DNA of 64,000 nt. Source: a bacterium. Its GTDB lineage: Bacteria; Desulfobacterota; Binatia; HRBIN30; CADEER01. The notes beneath the pieces are model-generated. The model had not been told where the DNA came from, ran no database searches, and saw only the letters and a program-made list of their open reading frames with translations. This document shows, piece after piece, positions 50,510-60,233 of the stretch (its first letter is position 1; each line of letters begins with the position of its first letter). The position numbers and the translations under genes were made by a program. The stretch lies in contig JAHBUY010000001.1 in NCBI GenBank assembly GCA_019637795.1, positions 393,001-457,000 of the forward strand, written 5' to 3'.

Positions 50510-52759
50510 CTACGGCAGCAACTCGCGCAGGCGCGCCGCGAGGCGCAGCCGCTCGCCGAGATAGCCGGGATCGTCGGCGCGGTTCTGCAACTGGTCGGGA
50601 TCGGCGGCGAGATCGTACAGCTCGACCTCGCCGCTGGCGTGCTCGACGTAGGTGTACTGGTTGGCGACGTCGCGCACGCCGAAGAAATCGCCCAGCGGGT
50701 AGTCCGGCGCGAAGGCCCCGGCCTGGTCGAGCTCCTCGCGCCATTGCACCATGAGATAGCCGGGCGCGGTGTCGGTGATGACCAGGCGCTGCCCCGCCGG
50801 ATCGAGCCCGTACGTCGTCCCCGCCACGGCCGCCTGCACCGCCGCGCCGAGGTTGGCGTAGGTCGTCGTCGCGTCGGGTCCGATCGGCACCGCGATCGCT
50901 CCGGGGCCGATGCCGTCGCCGGCATCGAATTCGAACACCTGCGCGGCGCGCGGCGGCAGCGGCGGGCCGGACAGCAGGCGGAGGCGATCGCCGTCGCGCG
51001 GCTGGTCGCTCCAGGTGAGCCCGTTGGTGCGCCCTCCGGCCCAGTGTTCGAGCAGGAAGTCGTCGCGCCAGGCCGGCGGCGGCGCGCCGGTCAGCCAGCC
51101 GGTGAACGCCGCGCCGTCGATCGCCGGCGCGCTCACCCCCGCCAGGTCGGCGATGGTCGCCGGCAGGTCGATGTTCAGCACCGTCGCCGACACCTCCGCC
51201 GGCGTGGTCGACACCCGCCGCGGGTAGCGCACGACCAGCGGCACCCGCAGCGCCTCCTCGTACGGCGACTGCTTGCCCTGGCTGAACATCCCGTGCTCGC
51301 CCCAGGTGACGCCGTTGTCGCTGGTCAGGATCACCAGCGTGTCGTCGCCGACGCCGAGGGCCTCGAGCTGGTCGAGCAGCAGGCCGAGCTGTTCGTCGAC
51401 CGCGAGCAGCGATTCATAGGCGCGGCGGCGCATTCGATCGGTGAGCAGCACCGTGGCCGGGCTGGGCGACGGCAGGGCCTGCAGCCAGAGCGGCTTGTCG
51501 CTCAGGTCGGACTCGTTGTAGCTCGCCGGTCGCCACGGCGGCAGCGCGAGAAACGCGTCGAGATGGCGCTGCGCCGGCTTGGGCACCAGCCCCGGCGTGT
51601 CGGCGTGCGACGCGTAGGGATTGAAGACGACGAAGAAGTTCTTGCCCGCGCGCACCGTCTCGCCGACGAAGGTCTGGATCTCGCCCGCCAGCAGGTCGGT
51701 CGAGTACTGCGCGTCGGTGGCGTGGTCCGCGTAGGTGGTCGTGGCGCCGCGCTCGTCCACCAACGTGTACGTCGCGCCGTTGATGCCGCCGTAGTGCTCG
51801 CCGCCGCCCATCGCGCGCCAGCGATCCCAGCCCGGCGGCACGTAATACGCGCCGCCCGGACCGGCCGTCGCCTCGCTGCCGCCGTAGGAGTTGAGGTACT
51901 TGCCGAACAGCCCGGCGCGGTAGCCGGCGGCGCGCAGCCAGGTCGCGATGGTCTGGCGATCGCCGCCGCTGCGGCGGAAGAACGGCGCGCCGCCGATCGG
52001 CAGGACGAGGGTGCGCGTCCCGTGGTTGACCGCGTAGCGGCCGGTGAGGAACGACGCCCGGCTCGGGCAGCAGAGGGCGTTGGGCACGAAGGCGTTGCGG
52101 AAGCGCACCCCCTCGCCGGCGAGGCGCGAGAGCAGCACCGGCATGCGATCGATGCCGTCGGCTCGCGTGTCGTCGAGATCGATGACCAGCACGTTCGGGC
52201 GCGGCGGCGGACACGGCGTCGTCCCCCTGGCGGCGATGATCCGCTGGGCGCGGTTGCGGCGGAAGGTGCCGAAGCGGCCGCAGGCCCGCTCCGCCCCCAC
52301 CTGCAGGGCGACGTCCAGAAACGACACCGGGCCGGGGATCTCGGCCGCCGGCGGGCCCGCCAATTGGATCTCCAGGCTGTCCGGCCGCAGGACGATGCGG
52401 CGCACGCCGCCGCCCCCCGCCGGGTCCTCGTAGGCGAAGCCGTCGCTGATCGCGCGCCAGTTGGCGCACGCCAGTGGCGCCACCCGATAGTCGCCGACGC
52501 CGATGCCGATGCGCAGCCCGGAGCGCGCCGGACAGCGCGGATCGCCGAGGCTCGCGAGGCCGGCGTCGCCGCGGAACGTGAACGACGCGGCGGCGCCGGC
52601 GCCGCTGCGCCGCACGCGGGCGACCCGCCCGCCGTGCAGCGGGATCTCGGCCGCCGAGAGCGCCGGCGCCCATGTCGACCCGAACGCGAGCGCGGCCAGC
52701 AGCACCCCCCACGCGGACCACCCGCGGCGAACGTGCCCCCGGTCCCCCCGTCGAGCCAT
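50510..52759 (-). CDS. secreted type I sulfatase with an N-terminal beta domain
   Basis: 749 residues from ATG 52759. Signal peptide ends near ALSAAE. Residues about 30-180 form a Gly/Arg-rich beta-type domain with paired Cys (LGDPRCPARSGLRI, VAPLACANWRAI) that I cannot name. The sulfatase domain starts NVLVIDLDDTRADGIDRMP and has the formylglycine motif CCPSR (C-x-P-S-R) in NALCCPSRASFLTGR, then GKYLNSYGG, YASHADTPG and VILTSDNGVTWGEHG. The substrate sulfate ester is unknown. Activity needs a formylglycine-generating enzyme, not in the window. A disordered-looking insert (about 620-700) precedes the end. Confidence 0.9.
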   Translation of the reverse strand: MARRGDRGHVRRGWSAWGVLLAALAFGSTWAPALSAAEIPLHGGRVARVRRSGAGAAASFTFRGDAGLASLGDPRCPARSGLRIGIGVGDYRVAPLACANWRAISDGFAYEDPAGGGGVRRIVLRPDSLEIQLAGPPAAEIPGPVSFLDVALQVGAERACGRFGTFRRNRAQRIIAARGTTPCPPPRPNVLVIDLDDTRADGIDRMPVLLSRLAGEGVRFRNAFVPNALCCPSRASFLTGRYAVNHGTRTLVLPIGGAPFFRRSGGDRQTIATWLRAAGYRAGLFGKYLNSYGGSEATAGPGGAYYVPPGWDRWRAMGGGEHYGGINGATYTLVDERGATTTYADHATDAQYSTDLLAGEIQTFVGETVRAGKNFFVVFNPYASHADTPGLVPKPAQRHLDAFLALPPWRPASYNESDLSDKPLWLQALPSPSPATVLLTDRMRRRAYESLLAVDEQLGLLLDQLEALGVGDDTLVILTSDNGVTWGEHGMFSQGKQSPYEEALRVPLVVRYPRRVSTTPAEVSATVLNIDLPATIADLAGVSAPAIDGAAFTGWLTGAPPPAWRDDFLLEHWAGGRTNGLTWSDQPRDGDRLRLLSGPPLPPRAAQVFEFDAGDGIGPGAIAVPIGPDATTTYANLGAAVQAAVAGTTYGLDPAGQRLVITDTAPGYLMVQWREELDQAGAFAPDYPLGDFFGVRDVANQYTYVEHASGEVELYDLAADPDQLQNRADDPGYLGERLRLAARLRELLP

Positions 52760-52845
52760 GCACGCCAGCTCTAATTTCGCGCCCGCGAGAATGTCAATTG
52801 GCGCGACGCGCCGGCGAACGGTCGAGCCCCCGACCGCCGGCCGGC

Positions 52846-53223
52846 TCAGGAGGCGCGTCGCCGGCGCAGCATCTGCCAGACGCCGATCGCCGCCAGCAGC
52901 GCCGCGGCGCTGGTCAGGCCCGTCGCGTCGAGCGCCGGCGCGCCGGCCGGGGCCGCCGCCTGGCACGCCGCGACGTCGGCGCACGTGCCGTCCATCGTCG
53001 TGGTGGGGGTCGAGCTGGGGCAGTTTCCGGCGCAGAAGTCGCCGCAGTTGCCGGGACCGCCGAGGTTGTCGAGGTCCCGGCAGGTCGCCTGCGCGCCGCC
53101 CGACGGGCACCCGGCGCAGATGCAGCATCCGGGCACCACCCCGGCCGGCGCGCGCGGCGGCAGCGTCAACAGCGCGATCCCGAGCACCGACATCGCCAGC
53201 ATCATCCCCAGTCGCGCGCGCAT
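52846..53223 (-). CDS. small Cys-rich secreted protein with IPTL-CTERM-like anchor
   Basis: 125 residues from ATG 53223 with GGGAGGG upstream. Sec signal, then a Cys-rich core (VVPGCCICAGCPSG, CRDLDNLGGPGNCGDFCAGNC; about ten Cys), a Thr stretch, and an end reading APALDATGLTSAAALLAAIG then an Arg cluster (LRRRRAS). That end resembles IPTL/PEP-type C-terminal sorting signals. Possibly cleaved and surface-attached. Function unknown. Confidence 0.6.
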   Translation of the reverse strand: MRARLGMMLAMSVLGIALLTLPPRAPAGVVPGCCICAGCPSGGAQATCRDLDNLGGPGNCGDFCAGNCPSSTPTTTMDGTCADVAACQAAAPAGAPALDATGLTSAAALLAAIGVWQMLRRRRAS

Positions 53224-53283
53224 GCGTCCCTCCCGAGCGGCGCCGCCTGTATCAACCGGCGGCGCCAAGAGCAATCGCGGCGC

Positions 53284-54522
53284 CTACGCCCGACGATCCA
53301 TCAGCGCGACGATGCGCTGCAGCACCTGCGGGCGCCGCTCCATGACCGCGATCTCCCACTGCCGCGCCTCCGCCAGGCGCTGCCGCAGCGTCTGGCCCTC
53401 CGCCTGCACCCGGTCGAGCGCCCGCCGCACGTCGGCCACGCTCGGGAGCTGGCCGATCGCCGGTCCCAGCGGCACCGCCAGGCCGAGCGCCTGGCAGCGC
53501 GCGGCGAGCGCCGGCTGATCGCCGAAGAGCGGAAAGGAGATCATCGGCACGCCGTGCATGATCGCTTCGTGGGTCGAGTTCAGGCCGTTGTGGGTGATGA
53601 AGACCCCGGCACTGCGCAGGGCCGCGATCTGATCCACGTACTGTTCGACGCGGACGTTGGCGCGGCGCAGCCGCGCTTCGGTTCCCGGCGGAACGAAGGG
53701 GCTGCCGAGAGCGATCAGACCGCGCGCCTGCGGATGGGCGGCGATGGCGTCGGCCAGGACCTCGAGCAGGGCCATGGTGTAGTCCGGGAAGGTCATCCAG
53801 GCGGCGGTGCCGAGCGCCACGTAGATGCGCAGCGATGCGGCCGCATCGGGGCCGAACGGCGGCGGCGCCGCCGCCGGCGCCGCGCCGCTGCCCGCCGGCC
53901 AGTACGAACCGAAGAACGCCAGCGGCTCGAACGGCGCCCGCTCCTCGGGGGCGAGAAACTCCGGCGGCTCCGAACAGATGTTGAGGTCGGCGGCGTCGTC
54001 GAAGAAGTAGGAGAAGGGCGAGGCATCGGGAATACCGTGTCGCTGCCGCAGCAGCGCCACCGAGGCGTGGCAGGCGTCGGCGACGCGCACCGCATCGCTG
54101 GCCTGCAGGGCGGCGAGCGCCCGCGTCGGCTCGAGATTGTGTCCGGCGCGCATGTTGACGCGCGGGATGGCGAGGTGGAAGGCGACGACCCTGCCGATCA
54201 CCGCGAAGGTATCGTGCAGGACCAGCGCGGGCCGCAGCGGCGCGACCTCGCGCACGATGTCGTCCGCCCAGTAGCCGGCGAAGCTGACGTTGCGCATCGG
54301 CACCGGCAGCGAGGTGCCGTCGGGCACGTCCATGTCGCGGCCGGCGTAGACGTCGACGAAGCGGGCGCCCGTCCGCTCGATCTGCCGCCGCGCCATCGCG
54401 TGGGCGAAGAAGTCGACCGACACGCCCATCTCGCACAGCCCGGCGACGACCGGCAGCAGACGATTGATGTGCCCCTGCCCGGGAATGGTGAACGCGACCA
54501 CGTGACGGCGGCTGGTGCTCAT
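53284..54522 (-). CDS. GT1 (UGT/MGT-type) glycosyltransferase
   Basis: 412 residues. N-terminal VVAFTIPGQGHINRLLPVVAGL is the acceptor-side GHINP-like start of macrolide/flavonoid-type glycosyltransferases. RIYVALGTAAW and, near residue 310, FITHNGLNSTHEAIMHGVP with ISFPLFGDQPALA form the donor-binding PSPG-like box. It should move an NDP-sugar to a small lipophilic molecule. The acceptor is unknown; no biosynthetic cluster is adjacent. Divergent from the dynamin-like gene across 218 bases. Confidence 0.85.
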   Translation of the reverse strand: MSTSRRHVVAFTIPGQGHINRLLPVVAGLCEMGVSVDFFAHAMARRQIERTGARFVDVYAGRDMDVPDGTSLPVPMRNVSFAGYWADDIVREVAPLRPALVLHDTFAVIGRVVAFHLAIPRVNMRAGHNLEPTRALAALQASDAVRVADACHASVALLRQRHGIPDASPFSYFFDDAADLNICSEPPEFLAPEERAPFEPLAFFGSYWPAGSGAAPAAAPPPFGPDAAASLRIYVALGTAAWMTFPDYTMALLEVLADAIAAHPQARGLIALGSPFVPPGTEARLRRANVRVEQYVDQIAALRSAGVFITHNGLNSTHEAIMHGVPMISFPLFGDQPALAARCQALGLAVPLGPAIGQLPSVADVRRALDRVQAEGQTLRQRLAEARQWEIAVMERRPQVLQRIVALMDRRA

Positions 54523-54740
54523 CGGCTTCCCTCTCCGATTCGGCGGATCCTGGCGACGTGGGACGGGACCTCGGCATCACGGCCCGCCGCCACCGGCGAC
54601 GCGCCGCAGGGTATCGCAACTCCGCGCCATCCTGTCACCGCCGCGGGGCTCTCATCCAGCGGCGGAACGGGATATGGGACTCCATCCGGACCGGAACCGA
54701 TCGCCGAGCCGGAAACGACGGGGACACGGACGGACAGAGG

Positions 54741-56468
54741 ATGCACCGCGGGCTCGAATCACTGGAGGAGGCGGCGGCACCGGATCGCGGCGGCCCGCCG
54801 GCGCCGCTGGTCGGGCTGGCCCGGCTCGCGCGCGAGGCCGGAGCGCCGGAGATCGCCGGCGAGGCGTCGGCGCTGGCCGAGCGGCTGGCCGAGGGCCGCT
54901 TCTACGTCGCGTGTCTCGGACAGTTCAAACGCGGCAAGTCGACGTTGCTCAACGCCCTCGTCGGACAGCCGCTGCTGCCCGCGGGCATCGTGCCGATCAC
55001 CACCGCCGTGACCGTGCTGCGCTGGGGACCGGCGCTGCGGGCGCGCGTCCGGCTCGCGCAGGACTGGCGCGAGATCGCGGTGGGCGAGCTCGCCGCCTAC
55101 GTCTCCGAGGAACGGAATCCCGCCAATCGCAAGGGCGTGTCGCTGGTGGAGGTGTTCGTGCCGAGCCCCGTTCTGGCGCACGGCCTGTGCCTGGTGGACA
55201 CGCCGGGAGTCGGCTCGGTGATCCGCGCCAACACCGACGCGACGCGGGCGTTCGTGCCGCAGATCGACGCGGCGCTCGTCGTCATCGGCACCGACCCGCC
55301 GCTCTCGGGCGAGGAGCTGGCGCTGGTCGAGGACGCCGCCGCGCAGGTGGACACCCTGCGCTTCGTGTTGAGCAAGGCCGACCGCGCGACCGACGCCGAG
55401 CGCGACGAGGCGGTGGCGTTCACCCGGCGCGTGCTGGCGGAGCGGCTGCGGCGGGATCCCGGCCCGGTGCTCCAGGTCAGCGCCCTCGAGCGGCTGCAGG
55501 GCGGGCACGCGACCGGCGACTGGGCGGCGCTCGAGGAGACGCTGCGCGCGCTCTCCGGAGCGGTCGACGGCACGCGGCTCGACCAGGCGGCGGCGCGCGG
55601 CGTCGAACGCCTGGCGGAGCGCCTGCGACGCGACCTCGACGAGCAACGCCGCGCCCTGGCGCGCCCCGTCATCGAGACCGAGCGCCACGTCGAGGCGCTC
55701 GGCGCCTGCGTCGCCGACGGCCGCCGCGCCCTGCACGAGCTCGGCTTCCTCTTCGCCGCCGAGCAGAAGCGCCTGCTCGGACGCTATGACGAGGCGTTGC
55801 GCGGGTTCGTCGAACGCGAGCTGCCGGTCGCCGCCGCCGAGCTCGCGGCGGCGCTGCACGCGCGCGCCGGGCGGCGCGGCGCGCTGCGCCGCCAGGCGCT
55901 GGAGATCGCCCGCGCGATCGCCGATCGCTCCGTCCACCGCTGGATGGTCGAGACCGAGCCGGTGGCCGAGGCGCTGTACGACGAGGCGGCGCAGCGCTTC
56001 GCGGATCTCGCCAACGGGCTGCTGCGTCGCGTGGCGCGCGACGGCGACCTCGCCGGCCTCCCGCCCAGCGTCAGCCCGCCCCCCGGCTTCCGCGGCCAGC
56101 GCCGCTTCGTGGCGATCGGCATGATGAAGGCGGCGGCGCGCCGCCCGAGCCGCTGGCTCCTGGACGCGCTGCGCCCGCCCGCGGCGGCGCGGCGGGCGGT
56201 CGAACGGGACGCGCACGCCTTCCTCGCCACGCTCATCCGCGGCAACGCCGGGCGGGTCGCGGACGATCTCGACCATCGCATGATCGAGAGCCGCCGCGCG
56301 CTCGAGTCCGAGATCCATGCCGCGCTCGAACGGATCACCGCCTCGGCCGCGCGCGCCCTGGAGCGCGGCCGCGCGCAACACGCCGCCGGCCACGACGCCG
56401 TCCAGGCGGAGCTGACCCGGCTCGACCGGCTCCGAGAGGCCGTCGAGCGCCTGCGCGCCGCGCCGTGA
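54741..56468 (+). CDS. bacterial dynamin-like GTPase
   Basis: 575 residues from ATG 54741; the frame is open to 54558 but that part is Arg-rich and unconvincing. The G domain has P-loop CLGQFKRGKSTLLNALVG, switch I IVPITTAVTVLRWG, G3 LVDTPGVGSV and G4 LSKAD. A long Arg/Glu/Ala helical stalk makes up the rest, with a hydrophobic-basic stretch near 450-480. Dynamin-like proteins remodel or protect membranes; some are tied to phage defence or envelope stress. Usually a second family member is next to it; here only one is present, with a small helical protein gene downstream. Confidence 0.82.
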   Translation: MHRGLESLEEAAAPDRGGPPAPLVGLARLAREAGAPEIAGEASALAERLAEGRFYVACLGQFKRGKSTLLNALVGQPLLPAGIVPITTAVTVLRWGPALRARVRLAQDWREIAVGELAAYVSEERNPANRKGVSLVEVFVPSPVLAHGLCLVDTPGVGSVIRANTDATRAFVPQIDAALVVIGTDPPLSGEELALVEDAAAQVDTLRFVLSKADRATDAERDEAVAFTRRVLAERLRRDPGPVLQVSALERLQGGHATGDWAALEETLRALSGAVDGTRLDQAAARGVERLAERLRRDLDEQRRALARPVIETERHVEALGACVADGRRALHELGFLFAAEQKRLLGRYDEALRGFVERELPVAAAELAAALHARAGRRGALRRQALEIARAIADRSVHRWMVETEPVAEALYDEAAQRFADLANGLLRRVARDGDLAGLPPSVSPPPGFRGQRRFVAIGMMKAAARRPSRWLLDALRPPAAARRAVERDAHAFLATLIRGNAGRVADDLDHRMIESRRALESEIHAALERITASAARALERGRAQHAAGHDAVQAELTRLDRLREAVERLRAAP

Positions 56469-56848
56469 TCCGGTGCGACATCGCAACGCGCGGAGCTGGC
56501 TCCGCAGGCCGTCGCCTGAAGGGCTCATCGAGCAGCGGTCCGCGCTCGGCCCACAGGTCGCGGGCTGCCGGTTTTCAGGTGCGCCGGGGACGTGTCCTGA
56601 CGTGCCTCGCCGTCCCCCGGGGCCGAGCAACCGCGGCCAGTGACCAGCCTCGGTGTCCCTCGCCATGGCGCCGGAGCCACGGCGTTGGTCCGCGGAACGT
56701 TGGCAACCGCCGGGCCGTCTCGAACGCTGTGAAGGGAGCTTCACAGCGCGGTGCCCCCGCTTCACGGCGCTGGCCTTGCGACGGCACCCGACTGCAGCGT
56801 CGGCGAGCCGTGGGGGCCAGGCACGGACGTTGCGCGAGGGGTCGCGAA
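56469..56848. other. intergenic stretch before a small gene
   Basis: 380 bases. A short repeated-looking element is visible: GAAGGGAGCTTCACAGCG near 56728 contains an inverted GAAG/CTTC, possibly an operator. Nothing else could be supported. Confidence 0.3.
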
Positions 56849-57049
56849 ATGTCCGATCAGGAGATTCTCAAGATGGCTGCCTTCCAGATGCATTCGTGCG
56901 CGGGCCGCATCCAGAAGCTGGCCCGCGAGACGAGGCTGTCCGCGGCGGCCGACCAGCTCGCATCGGTCGCCACCGAGTTGCTCGAGATCGAAGCGCGCCT
57001 TCTCCTGCTGGCGGGAAGGGGAACCGACCGGGACAGCAGCGAAGCGTAG
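56849..57049 (+). CDS. small helical protein
   Basis: 66 residues from ATG 56849, with GAGGGG ahead of it. It begins MSDQEILKMAAFQMHSCAGR and is predicted almost all helical (KLARETRLSAAADQLASVATE, LLEIEARLLLLAG). No family recognised. It resembles small DNA- or protein-binding helical hairpins. It lies after the dynamin-like gene on the same strand but 380 bases away. Confidence 0.5.
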   Translation: MSDQEILKMAAFQMHSCAGRIQKLARETRLSAAADQLASVATELLEIEARLLLLAGRGTDRDSSEA

Positions 57050-57077
57050 CGCTGCGGTCGGCTCCGAGCTCGCCCGT

Positions 57078-58647
57078 TCACGACTCCCCGCTGCGAGCGG
57101 AGGCGGGGAGCACCCTACGCGGTCGCACGCGCGCGGCCGCCGCCAGCGCAAGCGCCAGCGCGCACGACCACGCGAACCAGTCGCCCCAGCGACGGTAGGG
57201 ACTCCCCCCCACGGTCGGGGCGACTTCGCCGGTGATCGCGGCCGTCGCGAAGAGCGGCGTCGGTTGGTGCACGACGCCGTTCGGATCGACCAACGCCGAA
57301 ACCCCGGTGGTGGTGGCGCGGATCAGCCACGTGCGCTCCTCGACGGCGCGCGGCACCACCATCGCGAAGTGCTGCGCCGGACCGCTGCCGCGACCGAGCC
57401 AACCGTCGTTGGAGAGGTTGATGAGCGCCGCGGCGCCCTCCCCCATGCGCGCGCGAACCAGCTCCGGGAACACGCCTTCGAAGCAGATCACCACCGCCGT
57501 CGGGCCGAGCGGCGTCGGCAGAATGCCCTGGGTATCGCCGAACGCGAAGGTCCGAACCCGTCCGAAGCGGCGGCGGAGGAAGGCGATGAAGCGGAACGGA
57601 AAGTACTCCGCGAAGGGCAGCAGGCGCTCCTTGTCGGCGCGCGCCTGGATCCCGTCGGCGGTGATCGCGAAGGCCGAGTTGTAGAAGATCGGCACGGCCG
57701 GATCCGGATCCTCGACGTGCGGCGCGCCGGTCACCAGGGTCGCGCCGAGGTCGCTCAGGAGAGCCTCGATCGCCCCCAGGTGCCGGGGCTCGTTGGCGAG
57801 GAAGGACGTGACCGCGCTCTCCGGCCAGATCAGCAGACGCGGGCGAGCGCGCGCCGCGACCTCCCGCGAGAGCGAGAGATAGGTCGGCAGCCCGGCACCG
57901 TAGTATTCGGCGCGCCACTGGGCGCCGACGTCGTTGTTGCCCTGGACCACGGCGACCGACACCGGGACGCCGGCCGGCGGCGGCGGCGAGATCCGCCACG
58001 CGCCGTAGGCGACGAGGCACGTCCCCGCCGCGGTGGCGACCGCGACCGAGGCGATACGCCCGTTGCCGCCGACGAGGGTGGCGACGGCCGCGTTGACGAG
58101 CGCCAGGACGAACGACAGCAGGTAGATGCCCCCGAGGTCCGCGGCCTGTAGCAGCATGGGCGCCGGCACGAGGGCGTACCCGAGGAGCAACCAGGGATCG
58201 GCGGTCGGCCCGCGCGCGCGCAGCAGCTCGAAGGCCGTCCACGTGACGGCGAGCAGCAGGACGCGCGCCGCGCCGCTTCGCGTGCGGATCAGCCAACACG
58301 CGGTGGCGGCGAACGCCGCGTAGTGCAGGCCGCGGTAGAGGAACGAGCTCACCACGCCGAACGCGACCGCGAACCACATCGGCTGGTCGTAGTAGTAGCT
58401 CATCGCCGGCAGCACCCACGCGGCTTCCGCCCAGTGCGCCGCCATCCCCCACGCCAGCCCCCACCCCGCCGCCTGCAATGGCGTGACGCGCTCGATCAGG
58501 GCGAGCAGCGGCGCCAGGGCGACGAAGGCCAGCGGCCACCATCCCCAGGGCGGCATCGCCAGCGCGTGCAGCAGCGCCGAGGCGAGGACCGCGGTCGCGG
58601 CGGCGCGGATCGAAATGCGAGACACGGACGCGCGAACGGACGGCCCG

Positions 58648-58661
<14 letters not shown>
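57078..58661 (-). CDS. lnt: apolipoprotein N-acyltransferase
   Basis: 527 residues. Six to eight N-terminal membrane segments, then a nitrilase-type domain with the Glu-Lys-Cys triad: LLIWPESA (Glu), DKERLLPFAEYFP (Lys region) and VVICFEGVFPEL (Cys). It acylates the N-terminal Cys of lipoproteins in the inner membrane, fitting the many lipoproteins in this window. ATG 58661 overlaps the response regulator stop by 14 bp. The frame also runs up to 58736, but that part has no membrane character. Confidence 0.92.
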
Positions 58662-60093
<1,432 letters not shown>

Positions 60094-60233
60094 CCCGAGA
60101 AAGTCAAAACATCCACCGCGGCGATCGCGCCGCGCCCGATCGGCGTTCTCATCCTGCCGCCGCGTCCCCGTTGAAAGGGGCGGACGCCCCGCCCTGCGGA
60201 CCGCCCCGCGGCGGTGTGCTAGAGCGCCCTGCG

